DNA of 64,000 bases. Origin: Ariolimax columbianus (Eukaryota > Mollusca > Gastropoda > Stylommatophora > Arionidae). Every line of letters starts with the position of its first letter. Position 1 is the first letter of the stretch. Position numbers and translations under genes: made by a program. The stretch covers positions 60,415,512 through 60,479,511 of the forward strand of contig JAVGWX010000009.1 in the NCBI GenBank assembly GCA_036924085.1. Direction: 5' to 3'. The notes beneath the pieces were generated by a model. That model was not told where the DNA came from and did no database searches. It worked only from the letters and a program-made list of their open reading frames with translations. Below, piece by piece: positions 1 to 12,017 of the stretch.

Positions 1-1039
1 TGGCTTTCATTCCTTTTATCTGTCATCATTTCTTCCACTGCCGCCCTCAGTGCCTTTGCCTCTGCTCTGAAATTGCTTGTGTACTTACCAGTAGCGAATG
101 ACAGTGTTATTTTTCTGTCATTTGGTAGGTTCAGAAATGCTCCTGCCCCTCTGTTCTGTGTTGTATTTGTTACGGAACCGTCGGTGTATGCATGGGTCCA
201 GTCCATGATTGGGTAGTTTTCCGTTATGTAACTCAGGGTAGTATCTCTTCTTTCTTAATCAGACTGGTAGTTTTTGTTTCCAATACATGGTATATTTTCT
301 ACCACCTCTGGGAATATATGCTGCCTCTAGGTAGGTTTTCGTACAGTAGGGATGGGCTTTGGTGTTGTTAGTGCGTTCATTGGGTTTTCGTGCATCTTAG
401 CTTTGGCTATTTCTGCAAAGTTTCTCCGCTTTAGTTTCCCATTTCCGAAATTGTTTAGTCTCTTGTGCATTGGATGGTCAGTCAGTCTTCTGAGTTTCTC
501 TGATTGATGCTGGGCTCTGCAGTCTCTTCTGTCGGTCATAAATTGTAGTTTTGTAATCTTTTCAAGTTCTACAATTGGCGTTGACTTCATGCCTCCTGTT
601 ATAACTCTCATGGCTTGGTTTTGGAGTTTGCTAATTTTATCGAAGTTCGCCTTTGCTGCTGTTGTCCATGCCGCAATGCCATACTCGAGAACTGGTCTCA
701 CTCTTCCAGTGTACAGTTTCTTTAGTATACTTTCGTCTGCTCCCCAGCTTGTGCCAGCAAGTTTCCTCATGATTGCCATTCTTTCTCTGGCTCTCTTTCG
801 GTTTCTCTCGATTTGACTTTTCCATGTCATGCGCCGATCAAATGTGACTCCAAGGTAGTTTGGGTTGTCGTTTGGCTGCAGGTATTTGCCGTTTAGACTT
901 AATTTGGTGTTTTGGGGTTTGATTGAAAGCGAGAATATTGTACATTTCGTTTTTTCCTCATTTATTTTGACCAGCCATGAGTTCGCCCACTCTTCCAGCG
1001 ATGTTAGGGCCTCCTGCATCCGATTACTTGCTATGACAT
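1..1039 (-). mobile_element. RNase H-type LINE, copy 0 (RT C-terminus and RNase H start; continues off the left edge)
   Basis: This is a minus-strand fragment of a LINE polyprotein. From right to left it encodes the RT thumb region (EEWANSWLVKINEEKTKCT, NYLGVTFDRRMTW), the post-RT linker, and the start of RNase H (MDWTHAYTDGSVTN near 205-170). It is closely similar to three other copies at 1894-4979, 8293-11226 and 29195-33015. The long frame is open at 327-1097 and then shifts near 310-240. The similarity to the other copies stops at about 1039, where the sequence turns into the start of the RAG1-like copy B, so this is a 5'-truncated insertion. Its 3' end lies outside the window. The RT plus RNase H order places it in the I/Jockey-like group by family knowledge; the exact clade is not resolved. 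Confidence 0.9.
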
Positions 1040-1893
1040 GAGGTGTTTGAATGACGTGTCGAATGTGTTGAGAGAGGACATTTTCGAAGAAGGACAAAGA
1101 GCTGCAGAAAAAAACGATTATGTAAAGCCTTTCAAATTGATTTGTTTATTATTTTTTGTATCGACATAAATTCAGCCGTGGATGTAAAACATTCGGCCAC
1201 CTTGTGTTTAAAGTGTCGTTTTAAGATTACTAATTTAAAAAGAAGACAGTCAAACTTCTCTAAATCAGGCCAAACTACTTGTTGATAACAGTGTATGCAT
1301 CTGGACGGAGTACAATCCTGGCATAACTATCCAAGGATGCTCAGTTTGTAACCATCAAAAAAGTATGAGCTGTGGCAACAAGTTCGATAAGAACGATAAG
1401 GAAACTGATGCGAAGGATAATATCCAGGTCCGGCTTCTATCAAACGAATGTTCAGATTCGTCTGTCAGTCATCACTACGGAAATGCGCTCATCTTAGCCT
1501 CGTTCCTACCTTCAAGACGCCCTAGCTTAAATGACTTCACGCTTTTCACACATTCAACTGTAACAACACACTCCATTCTAACATCATCCACACCTTCCAC
1601 ACACTCCCCTATAACAACATCCACACACTTCATACATTCCATTCTAACAACATCCACACACTTCATACATTCCATTCTAGCAACATCCACACCATCCACA
1701 CCATCAATATACTCCGTCCTTACAACATCCCCATCTGCATCACGTAGGAACTTGAATGCAAGTGTCAGCAATCACTAAACAAAGCTCCACAAGAGCCCCT
1801 AACAAAAGAGGAAGAGACATTACGCACACATGTTGTTAGGAGAAAGTTGTACACCAGCACAATTTAAAACAGGAAAACAGCCTCTGGTATTTC
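1040..1893 (+). pseudogene. RAG1-like (N-RAG-TP-type) gene, copy B, N-terminal half
   Basis: I do not know a gene symbol. Translated across frameshifts, it shows a CxxC (C-R-M-C, 1057-1068), a second CxxC (C-L-K-C, 1205-1216), then a Trp (1302-1304) followed by a third CxxC (C-S-V-C, 1338-1349). A Thr/Ser/His-rich linker with an 11-codon tandem repeat follows (1549-1735), then PLTKEEETLRTHVVRRKL (1796-1850) and KTGKQPLVF up to 1893. Every block has a counterpart, in the same order, in copy A at 24372-22200 on the other strand. Paired Cys motifs followed by W and CxxC are typical of the RAG1 N-terminal zinc-binding region and of the N-RAG-TP proteins described from Aplysia; that link is from memory. 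Several stops and frameshifts show it is dead. The first codons are missing because LINE copy 0 abuts it. Confidence 0.72.
1549..1735 (+). repeat. 33-bp tandem repeat in the linker of RAG1-like copy B
   Basis: Five to six degenerate units resembling cacacacttcatacattcca plus 13 bases. Thirty-three bases is eleven codons, so the array stays open (HSILTTSTHFI-like units) on both strands. It sits between the CxxC region and the LTKEE block. Copy A has a different 53-bp array in the corresponding linker. Confidence 0.85.
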
Positions 1894-4800
1894 TTCTTCT
1901 TCTTCCTACGCTCTCAGACGTCAACTTGTATTTGTTCGAAGAAAGCAGCTGTCATCCTGAGGCTGTCGACACTGCGATAGAGTTTGTCTAGTGTTGCCAC
2001 TGGTGATGGCCACATGTGCTTTCTCTGGTCCTCGTATATCGGGAAATTTTGCAGCAGATGTTCAGCGGTCATTTTCCCTGTACCACAGGTGCATTCGTCA
2101 GTGCCACATATCTTCAGTTTATTGAATACGTGGTACCTAAGTCTGTTGTGGCCTGTACGGAGTCTGAAGACCACGACCTGCTCTCTTCTGTTCAACTGGT
2201 AATAGGCACCATTTTTTGTGTAGCCAGTATGTTCTGTTTCCCATTAGGCCATGTATCTGGCCTTAATAAACCTTTTGGACTCTTCGTAGGTCACACTAGA
2301 ATCTGGTTGTGGTAATCTTGCACCTTCTTTTGCCAGTCTGTCTGCCTCCTCGTTGCCTTGGATGTTACAGTGGGATGGAACCCACTGTACCACTACTCTT
2401 TTTGGTGCGGACTGCTGGAATAGTTGATAGAGTACTGCTCTTAAATCATTAAGGTCAGTATTTTTCTGGCTTTTTAGTGCTATAGATACGGCCAGGGCAT
2501 CTGTAAACAGAACTATCTGGCTTTCTTTGCTTTCGCCTGTCAGCATTGCTTTTACTGCAGCCTCCGCTCCGAAATTGCTTGAGTATTCTCCAGTTGCCAC
2601 TGACAGTGTTATTTTTCTACCATTTGTTAGGCTCAGGAATACCCCTGCCCCTCCATTCTGTGTTGTGTTTGTTACAGAACCGTCGGTGTATGCATGGCTC
2701 CCGTCCATGCTTGGGTAGTTTTCCGCTATGTACCTCAGGGTTATGTCTCTTCTTTCTTTTTCAGTCTAGCTGTCCTTGTTTCTAATACCTGGTATATTTT
2801 CAACCACCTCCGGAATGATATGCTGCTTCCATGTTGGTTTGTTTGGGGATGGGTTTTGGTGTTGTTATGATGTTCAAATGGTCTTCTCTCATCTTTGCTT
2901 TGGCTATTTCTGCAAAGTTTCTCCGCTTTAGTTTCCCTTTTCCAAATCTATTTAGTCTATGATGCATTGGATGGTGTGTCAGTCTTCTGAGTTTCTCTGC
3001 TTGCTGCTGGGCTCTGCAATCTCATCTGTCGGTCATGGATTGCAGATTTGTAATCTTTTCAAGTTCTACAATTGGCGTTGACTTCATGCCTCCTGTTATA
3101 ACTCTCATGGCTTGGTTTTGAAGTTTGCTAATTTTACTAAGGTTCGCCTTTGCTGCTGTTGTCCATGCCGGAATGCCATACTCGAGAACTGGTCTCACTC
3201 TTCCAGTGTACAGTTATTTTAGTATTCTTTCGTCTGCTCCCCAGCTTGTGCCAGCAAGTTTCCTCATGATTGCCATTCTTTCTCTGGCTCTCACTCGGTT
3301 TCTATCGATCTGACTTTTCCATGTCATGCGCCGATCAAATGTGACTCCCAGGTAGTTTGGGTTGTCGTTTGGCAGCAGATATTTGCCGTTAAGACTTATT
3401 TTGGTGTTCTGTGGTTTATTTGAAAGCGAGAATATCGTACATATTGTTTTTTCCTCATTTATTTTGACCAGCCATGAGTTCGCCCACTCCTCTAGCGATG
3501 TTAGGGCCTGCTGCATCCGATTGTTTGCTACAGTGAGATTTTTTCAGAGGTCTACATAGTCAGATCGTCTGAAAACATGGAGCTGTGGAGTCTGCTTGGT
3601 ATATTCTCTGTGATGTTGTTTATATACACCGGGAAAAGTGTGGGTGACAGTACTCCCCCTTGGGGTAATCCTTGCTCCAGTGTCACCTTTTTGCTCATCA
3701 GCCCTTGTACTTGAACTCTGGGTGTTCTGTTTTCGAGGTAGTGGCTGATCCATCTGTACATTTTCCCATATACTTCACTTCTTCGTAGCTTGACTAAAGT
3801 TTTTCCACACCTTGTGAAATGCCTTCTCTAGATCCACTCAAACCGCTACTGTATGCTTTTTCTATTGGTAAGCATCCTCTATTTCCTGTGCTTTGAGAGT
3901 GATCTGGTCTTCAGTGAATCTGTGTTGTCTAAATCCTGCTTGCTGTGGAATTAATATGTGTTTTTCTTCCAGGTGCCACATCAGTCTGGTGTTTATCATA
4001 CGCTCCATCAGTTTACCTACACAGCTCAGTAGACTGATGGGCCTGTATCCATTTGGACCTGTTCTATCTTTTTCTTTTAATTGGTACTGGTATAAGTACA
4101 CCATCTTTCCATGCCTGCGGTACAATTCCCCTTTTCCAGCTTTGGTTCAGGACTGATAGTAACTTTCTCTTTGCTGTTTGGCCCAACCCCATCAGGATTT
4201 CGTTTGTTACCCCATCTTTTTCAGGCGATTTCGTTTTCTTTAAAGTTCTCATGGCCTCATCCATTTCATTCATTGTTAGTTTTGACATCATGTGCTCCTC
4301 TGGTGCCATCTTAATGTTGTCGTGGCTCTTTTGTTCTTCGCTAATTTCTGTATGCCTGTCTGTAGGAACATCAATGAGGTTTGCTCTGGCATAATGTTCT
4401 ATAAAGGCGTATGCTGCTTTTTTCATGTAAGCATGTTGCGCCCTGCTTGATGGTAATTTGTTTATTTGATGGTTTTTCGTCATTCATGGCTCTGACTAAA
4501 TTCCATAGTTTGTTCCCTTCTTTATCTAGATTGAGGCTTTCTGTTTTTTTTTTCCAGCTGTCTCTTGTTATTTGGTTCAGTGTTATTTTGTATTTCGCAG
4601 TGATGTCCTTGAGGGCGATATTTGCTTCCATAGATTGCTCTCTCTCTGCCCTGTCCCTAGCATTTGAGACTTCGTCCTCCGCTTTCTGCAGTTCATCATT
4701 CCAATATGGCTTGTAGTTTTTCCTTGTCCCCCTTGGGATGGTTTCGGTGGCTGCTTGCAGTGTTGCTTTGCTTAGGCTTTCCACCATAGGTTTCATTTTG

Positions 4801-4979
4801 TTATTTCGTGTGTTGATAGTTTCACACAGTCCATCTGTCAGCATTGCAAATCTGTCCCAGTCGGCTCGTCTATAGTGCCAACGTGGCAGCGGTTTTATTT
4901 CCCGGGGGCCTACTTCCATATCAATTTCTGGTGGTCGCTACCTGCCAATTGGTCTAGCACCTGACGATCTATTTTGTGG
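1894..4979 (-). mobile_element. RNase H-type LINE, copy 1, inserted in RAG1-like copy B
   Basis: Reading leftwards from 4979: end of the endonuclease with a GSDH motif (about 4945-4930), linker (MEVGPREIKPLPRWHYRRAD, 4919 onward), RT fingers and palm (RPISLLSCVGKLMERMIN, QQAGFRQHRFTEDQITL, LPQGGVLSPTLFPVYINN, FSDDL), RT thumb, RNase H (AYTDGSVTN, LFTDALAV, WVPSHCNIQGNEEADRLAK), and a C-terminal Cys-rich tail (CTCGTGKMTAEHLLQNFP). The 3' end carries a (GAA)n tail, seen here as ttcttcttcttc at 1892-1903. It is flanked by a 12-bp target duplication with one mismatch, ctctggtatttc at 1882-1893 and ctttggtatttc at 4980-4991. Removing it rejoins the RAG1-like reading frame exactly at the duplication. 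Several frameshifts break it, and the first metal-binding Asp of the RT FADD box is preceded by Ser (FSDD). Confidence 0.93.
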
Positions 4980-5381
4980 CTTTGGTATTTCAAAGTATAA
5001 CTGTCCCACGGATAGAAACATATCAGATTAGAACTCCAACTAAAATTAAATGAGCTAGCCTAATTGACAGTGTACGTAGGCGTGTCGCTGGATAGGCAGA
5101 TTCATATTTAGAGAGACAATATGTAGCAGAACTTTAAAAAATCTCAACAAAACTGCAAACCATCATATGTCAAAAAGCTGGTATGATCGGAAAAGCAAGA
5201 GTAACAGAACAAAAGGCACTCGCCATGAAGGACGCCACAGGACTGACCTGGAGTCAGATGAGGATACAAAGGAAGTTCATGAAGGAGGCTGTTCTGCAGC
5301 TTCCACATGAGGGATCAAAACGCAAACTAGCAAAACGTCTCGTTGCAGAACATGTCAAGATTGAAATAATGGAATTCAAAA

Positions 5382-5612
5382 CAGATGACAACCGTATTAA
5401 TGTTCCATTTGTCCCAATAGCTGATATCAAGTCTTATGTTGTTAGTAATTTAAACCAGCAGATGACAACTGTATTAATGTTCCATTTGTCTCAGTAGCTG
5501 ATATCAAGTCTTATGTTGTTAGTAATTTAAACCAGCAGATGACAACTGTATTAACGTTCCATTTGTCTCAGTAGCTGATATCAAGGCTTATGTTATTAAT
5601 AATATAAACCAA
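5382..5612 (+). repeat. Three tandem copies of a 77-bp unit inside RAG1-like copy B
   Basis: The unit starting cagatgacaac begins at 5382, 5459 and 5536, a spacing of exactly 77. It covers the codons for INVPFVPIADIKSYVVSNL. Because 77 is not a multiple of three, each extra copy shifts the frame. Confidence 0.93.
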
Positions 5613-6850
5613 CACAATATTTAAAAAAACAGTTGACATTGCACAACAAACACATACCAAACAATCAAATATGGGATACGATTGGTGCAGATTATGGTTA
5701 GAACAGCTTCAAAACATCTTTACAGTTAGGAAATGTTGACAAGCCTAACTCAAAATCAAACACAACTATGATATGAATGGCAATAGTAAAAGATAATCAG
5801 GACAATGTAACAACAATGATGGCTGGTGTCAGAGACAGTGTCAAGCAATTAGAAGAAATAGAATGGGATTAGAAACAATTATATATATTTTTATTTGGTG
5901 ATTATGATTTTTGTCTAAACTCTAAGGGCTTTCCGGACCCCAGGGCACATTGCCTTGTATGTGATGCTTGCAGGCGAAAAAAAGACATGCAAGAGCTTTA
6001 AAGCAAAATAATTCGTAAACGAATATTAACAATGCTACACAGAGATACTCATTGATTTCTGTTATATGGTGATGGAATAGAAGAAAAAGCACAGTTTACC
6101 ACAATAGCATTCACCCTCCTTTGCTAGACATAGACATTGATAGAGTATGCCCACGTTACTTACACATTCTTCTTGGCATCGTCCTGAAACAACACAAGCT
6201 CTTAGAAAATGAAGCTGATGTCATAGATTTAGAAATACAAAAAGATACCAGTGACAAAAGATAAATACAAGCTGATAGCCTGAGAAAATATGGAAACAAC
6301 TGGATAAACTTTGAGAAAAAAACATTAAAAATTGAATACCTGCAAGGATGTTTTGTGTTTGAGAACGATTCAATTCAAAAGGAAGCTGCTGAAGACACTC
6401 TATCCCCCATACCATACACTCCATTGACTCCATGGTCTGTTCCGGAGTGCCCTAAGCTGGTTCAAGGTCTCCATAAACATGGCATTATACCATAGGTATA
6501 CCACAGTAGTGCTTTCATTGACAACCATTGCAACAAATATCTAACAAACGCGGTTACAACCACTACAATAGCTTACACATCAAATTCGATAATAAAAGAC
6601 AAGGTATTCAAAATTTGTAAACTCTTTGACGCACTAAACACAATGTACGCTGAAATCAACCTTCCAGTGTCCCATTCAGACCCCATAAACATACAACCTA
6701 CAGATATACAAGCATGCATTGATACACACATGACATTCTACAGGAAATTCTTTTCACAAAAAAAATTGTACTAAAGCAGCACATTATAGAACACCATTGT
6801 GTACCATGGATAGAGAGATGCAGATTTGGCTTAGGATTTCACGGGAAACA

Positions 6851-7385
6851 GAGAGGAGAGCTTCTACACTCTTTTATTGCCAAACTAGGGAGGAGAGCTT
6901 CTACACTCTTTTATTGCCAAACTAGGGAGGAGAGCTTCTACACTCTTTTATTGTCAAACTAGGGAGGAGAACTTCTACACTCTTTTATTGCCAAACTAGG
7001 GAGGAGAGCTTCTACACTCTTTTATTGCCAAACTAGGGAGGAGAGCTTCTACACTCTTTTATTGCCAAACTAGGGAGGAGAGCTTCTGCACTCTTTCATT
7101 GCCAAACTAGGGAGGAGAGTTTCTACACTCTTTTATTGCCAAACTAGGGAGGAGAGCTTCTTGACTCTTCTATTACCACACTAGGAAGGAGATCTTCTTC
7201 ACTCTTCTATTACTACACTAGGGAGGAGACCTTCTTCACCCTTCTATTACCACACTAGTGAGGAGACCTTCTTCACTCTTCTATTACCACACTAGGGAGG
7301 AGACCTTCTTCACTCTTCTATTACCACACTAGGGAGGAGACCTTCTTCACCCTTCTATTACCAAACTAGGGAGGAGACCTTCTGT
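6851..7385 (+). repeat. 37-bp minisatellite inside RAG1-like copy B
   Basis: About fourteen units of the type gggaggagagcttctacact plus cttttattgccaaacta. The spacing is 37 (6854 to 6891 and onward). The array begins exactly at the GELLHSFIAKLGR codons and resumes into VIRNDNARL, so it is an expansion of coding sequence. Units drift from a tacactcttttattgcc form (left) to a ttcactcttctattacc form (right). Confidence 0.95.
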
Positions 7386-7497
7386 AATTAGAAATGATAA
7401 TGCGAGACTGAGATGCATTATGGAGGCCCATCTTCTACACGTCTCAACAGAATTACAAACACCTACAACTTGTAGCAAGAAGAGAAAATTCAGTTAG

Positions 7498-8281
7498 TTT
7501 TAATGTGATAGAGATCATTATTTGTGCAAGAACGGCTCATAGAACAGAATGGTGAGTGTGTGTCAGTGATTGACGTAATTTAGTTAGTAAACGGGACAAC
7601 AGGATTAGTTCAAACAGTAACTTTACTTTGATGAAACGGAATAAATATATTATCAAGAAATATCATCTTATAGCTAGCTATCTTCAAGTGAATTTCTTAC
7701 ATTTCTTACATTTTTAAAGGACTTGTTCTGACCGAGTAGTTTTCTGGTGGAATGTTGTAAATCGACCATCACTTTCAGCCCTTCCTTATATGTCCTACAC
7801 TCACAACTTGGTTAGATGAGATGCTAGAACTAGATATGTATTTTGCATATGTCAAGTAAAAATAGAATCTGTGTAGGTAAGGTCAGACTTTTATATGTTT
7901 AAATTGGAACTCCCTGAAATGGTTTTAACTTCCCATTCACAGTATATTCTTATTTTATTTACATGTACAACAAAGGTATCTAAAATATTTAAACTATAAC
8001 CAACACATAGTTCCCCCATTCATTTGTTCAATAGGAATTTTCATAGGTGATTGGTTGGTTTGTTTTTGCTAAAATACATTTTAAAAACATGTATACTTAA
8101 AGTTACAAACTGACATTAATTGTTAGTCCTGGTAATGATTTTGACCCAGTTACCAGTATTTGACCCATTGACCTGGAAATGGGACTATTGTGAGTCCAAG
8201 TCGCGAGAGTTAGCTTAAGTGGGGGACAAAAGGTGTGGAAGAATGCAATTCGATAAGTTGTTTATTCAGTGACTAGAAATT
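7498..8281. other. No recognised feature (3' flank of RAG1-like copy B)
   Basis: AT-rich sequence with no convincing coding frame and no repeat that I can match elsewhere in the window. It does not resemble the 3' flank of copy A, so I cannot define the 3' border of the element here. Confidence 0.5.
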
Positions 8282-8292
8282 ACAGTTCGATA

Positions 8293-11226
8293 TTTCTTTT
8301 TCTTCTTCTTCGTACGCTGCCAGACGTCAACCTGTTTTTTTTCGAAAAAAGCAGCGGTCATCCTGAGCCTGTCGACACTGCCATAGAGCTTGTCTAGTGT
8401 TGCTACTGGTGATGGCCACATGTGCTTTCTCTGATCCTCGTATGTCGGGCAGTTTTGCAGCAGATGTTCAGCGGTAATTTTCCCGGTACCACAAGTGCAT
8501 TCGTCAGTGCCGCCTATCTTCAATTTATTGAATAGGTGGTACCACAGTCTATTGTGGCCTGTGCGGAGTCTGGAGACCACGACCTGCTCTCTTCTGTTCA
8601 ACTGGTAATAGGCATCGTTTTTTGTGTAGCCAGTATTGATCTGTTTCACATTTGGTCATGTATCTAGCTCTAATAAGCCTTTTGGACTTTTCGTAGGTCA
8701 CACTAGAATCTGGTTGTGGTAGTCTTGTACTTTCATTTGCCAGTCTGTCTGCCTCCTCGTTGCCTTGGATGTTACACTGGGATGGAACCCACTGTACCAC
8801 TACTCTTTTTGGTGCTGACTGCTGGCATAGTTGACAGAGTACTGCTCTTAAATCATTAAGTTCAGTATTTTTCTGGCCTTTTAGTGCTGTGGCTACGGCC
8901 AGGGCATCTGTAAACAGGACTATATGGCTTTCATTTCTGTTGCCTGTCACCATTTCTTCTACTGCAGCCCTCAGTGCCTCTGCCTCCGCTCTGAAATTGC
9001 TTGAATATTTTCCAGTTGCCACTGACAGTGTTATTATTTTACCATTTGGTAGGCTCAGGAATACCCCTGCCCCTCCGTTCTGTGTTGTGTTTGTTACAGA
9101 ACCGTCGGTGTATGCATGCGTCCAGTCCATGCTTGGGTAGTTTTTCGTTATGTATCTCAGGGTTATGTCTCTTCTTTCTTTTATAGTCTGACTGTTCTTT
9201 TTTCCAATAACTGGTATATTTTCTACCACCTCCGGAAGTATATTCTGCCTCCAGGTAGGTTTGCGTACAGTAGGGATGGGCTTTGGTGTTGTTAATGTGA
9301 TCATAGGGTCTTCGCTTATCTTTGCTTTGGCAATTTCTGTAAAGTTTCTCTGCTTTAGTTTCCCATTTCCAAATCATTTAGTCTCTGATGTATTAGATGG
9401 TCTGTCAGTCTTCTGAGTTTCTCTGCTTGCTGCTGGGCTCTGCAGTCTTTTCTGTCGGTCATGGATTGCAGATTTATAATTTTTTCAAGTTCTACAATTG
9501 GCTTTGACTTCATGCCTCTTGTTATAACTCTCATGGCTTGGTTTTGGAGTTTGCTAATTTTATCAAAGTTCGCGTTTGCTGCTGTTGTCCATGCCGCAAT
9601 GCCATACTCGAGAACTGGTCTCACTCTTCCAATGTACAGTTTCTTTAGTATACTTTCGTCTGCTCCCCAGCTTGTGCCAGCAAGTTTCCTCATGATTACC
9701 ATTCTTTCTCTGGCTATCTTTCGATTTCTCTCGATCTGACTTTTCCATGTCATGCACCGATCAAATGTGACCCCCAGGTAGTTTGGGTTGTCGTTTGGCC
9801 GCAGATATTTGCCGTTAAGACTTATTTTGGTATTTTGGAGTTTGTTTGAAAGCGAGAATATCGTACATGTTGTTATTTCCTCATTTATTTTGACCAGCCA
9901 TGAGTTCGCCCACTTCTCCAACGATGTTAGGGCCTGCTGCATCCGATTACTTGCTATGGTGAGATTTGTTTTAGAGGTCCACATAGCCAGATCGTCTGCG
10001 AACATTGAGCTGTGGACTCTTCTTGGTATATTCTCTGAGATGTTGTTTATATACACCAGGAAAAGTGTGGGTGACAGTACTCCCCCATGGGTACTTCCTG
10101 CTCAATTGTCACCTTTTTGCTCATCTGCCCTTGTACTTGAACTCTGGCTGTTCTGTTTTTGAGGTAATGGCTGATCCATCTGTACATTTTCCCACAGACT
10201 TCACTTTTTCGTAGCTTGACTTTAAGTCCCTCTTTCCAGACCTTGTCAAATGCCTTCTCTAAATCCACCCAAACCGCTACTGTGTGTTTTTTCTCTTGGT
10301 AAGCATCCTCTATTTCCTGTGCTATGAGAGTGATCTGGTCCTCAGTGGATCTGTGCTGTCTAAAGCCTGCTTGCTGTGGTATTAGTATGTGTTTTTCTTC
10401 TAGATGCCACATCAGTCTGGTGTTTATCATACGCTCCATCAGTTTTTTCCTTCACAGCTCAGTAGACTGATAGGCCTATATCCATTTAGATCTGCTATAT
10501 CTTTTTCTTTCTTTGGTACCGGTATAATTACAGCATCTTTCCATGCCTGAGGTACAATTCCCCTTTTCCAGCTTTGGTTCAGGACTGATAGTAACTTCCT
10601 CTTTACTGTTTGGCCCAACACCATCAGCATTTCGTTTGTTACTCCATGTTTTTCAGGCGATTTCTTTTGCTTTAGAGTTCTCATGGCCTCTTCCATTTCA
10701 TTCATTGTTAGTTTTGCCATCATGTGCTCGTCTGGTGCCATATTGATGTTGTCAGGGTTCTTTTGTTCTTCATTAATGTCTGTATGCCTATTTGTAAGAA
10801 CATCAATGTGGTTTGCTCTGGCATAATGTTCTATAAAGGCGTTTGCAGCTTTTTTTCCAGTGAGCATGTTGTCACCCTGCTTGATGGTAATTTGTTTGTT
10901 TGATGGAGTTTCGTCATTCATGGCTCTGACTAACTTCGATAGTTTGTTCCCTTCTTTATCTAAATTGAGGCTTTCTGTTTTGTTTTTCCGTCTCTTTTTA
11001 TTTGGTTTAGTGTTCTTTTGTAATTCGCCGTGGTGGCTTTGAGGGCGATATTTGCCTCCATAGATTGTTCTCTCTCTGCCATGTTCCTAGCATTTGAGAC
11101 TTCGTCTTCCGCTTTCTGCAATTCATCATTCCAATATGGCTTGTAGTTTTTCCTTGCCCCTCTTAGGATGGTTTCGGTGGCTGCTTGCAAGATTGCTTTG
11201 CTTAGGCTTTCAACCATGGGTTTCGA
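8293..11226 (-). mobile_element. RNase H-type LINE, copy 2, with clean target-site duplication
   Basis: Minus-strand LINE flanked by a perfect 11-bp duplication, acagttcgata at 8282-8292 and 11227-11237. From the right: linker (KPMVESLSKAILQAATETIL), RT entry (MLMVLGQTVKRKLLSVLNQS), NGYRPISLLS, QQAGFRQHRSTEDQITLIAQ, VWVDLEKAFDKVWKEGL (palm Asp), a changed B box (EVPMGEYCHPHFS where copy 3 has GVPQGGVLSPTLF, the result of a frameshift near 10085), MFADDLAMWTS (FADD box), thumb, RNase H (AYTDGSVTN, FRAEAEALRAAVEEM, LFTDALAVATALK, WVPSQCNIQGNEEADRLA) and the C-terminal zinc-like CTCGTGKITAEHLLQNCPTY. It ends in the (GAA)n tail at 8293-8304. The His of the RNase H WVPSHC motif is Gln here. It is truncated at its 5' end, so the endonuclease is absent. 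It carries only a few frameshifts, so it is fairly young. Confidence 0.95.
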
Positions 11227-11241
11227 ACAGTTCGATACGAT

Positions 11242-11247
<6 letters not shown>

Positions 11248-11290
<43 letters not shown>

Positions 11291-11300
11291 AGAGAGAGGA
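11248..11300. repeat. (GA)n microsatellite
   Basis: About 25 GA repeats with one cg interruption, directly 3' of the target duplication of LINE copy 2. It produces spurious RERERE-type frames. Confidence 0.97.
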
Positions 11301-12017
11301 AAATTAGGAGCGAATACAAATTCATAATACAAGGATTATTAATTGATGAAATGTAATGACCATTCGCGACAGCTATACATAATTAGCCAAAATAGATGTT
11401 GGCTGTTTTATTACGTGTTCAGTATATCATCGTTTGGCTTAAACACAAGTCCTCAGACGCTTGCAGCATTGGGTGATTGGCACGTTCGATTGTGGTTTTA
11501 TGAAGTTCATTCCAAGCGTCCAAAATTCGTTCTTAATCTTTAACTGCCATCACTGCATTTGTCCTGAACCAGTTTCATCAACCATTGAAAAAGGTTTGTC
11601 CAAATTACCATGTGATCAACCTTTGCCTTGAAACTCTTTTACAAATCGAATCAAACTGTAATTTTTGGTAACTGCATAAACAACTTATCGAGCTTATTTC
11701 GTCTGGAGTGAACGTCTTGTTGCAGCAGACTAATCCAAGTCCACTAATCATATGCAATCCGCTCCAGCTCTCTCCGCGTCTACTGTTTTCTTAGTTTTTT
11801 TTTTAACGAGAACGCTTCTCCGTAAGTGAGATGTAAGAACAGCCACTGTAACCCGTTATCGAAGAAACGTCAAAAGTTAACTGAACTCAGTACAAGTCAA
11901 TTCTAAAAAACAGCAACCATCTTCATCCCTTCATCTCTCAAAACTGTCTGTAAAGCTAACAGCTGGTTCCTATAAATCTAATACATGGCCTATCCTCGCC
12001 TCGTTTCAAGCTCCACT
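11301..12017. other. No recognised feature
   Basis: I see no long frame, tandem array or match to other repeats in this stretch. Confidence 0.45.

Larger units (their letters stand above)
4980..7497 (+). pseudogene. RAG1-like (N-RAG-TP-type) gene, copy B, C-terminal half
   Basis: It continues in frame from the left half with LVFQSITVPRIETYQIRTPT (4982 onward), then ALAMKDATGLTWSQMRIQRK (5221-5280), INVPFVPIADIKSYVVSNL (5397-5453), IGADYG (Asp codon 5690-5692), DKPNSKSNT, FGDYDF (Asp codon 5900-5902), CLVC about 17 codons later, VCPRYLHILLGIVLKQHKLL (6150-6209), FIDNHCNKYLTNAV, QHIIEHHCVPWIERCRFGLG (6777-6836), RGELLHSFIAKL (Glu codon 6858-6860), and a final IRNDNARLRCIMEAHLLHVS with stop at 7495-7497. 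The homologous blocks in copy A keep the same order. The gene is dead: it has internal stops, a 77-bp triplication at 5382-5612 and a 37-bp array at 6851-7385 that is out of frame. The Asp/Asp/CxxC/HxxxxH/Glu arrangement resembles the RAG1/Transib catalytic core; this is inference. Confidence 0.72.

Noticed and set aside
1984..2785. Plus-strand frames at 1984-2315 and 2527-2785
   Set aside because: They are antisense shadows of the RNase H and C-terminal tail of LINE copy 1; the same applies to plus-strand frames at 3893-4716 and 9461-10746, and to minus-strand frames at 30499-32455.
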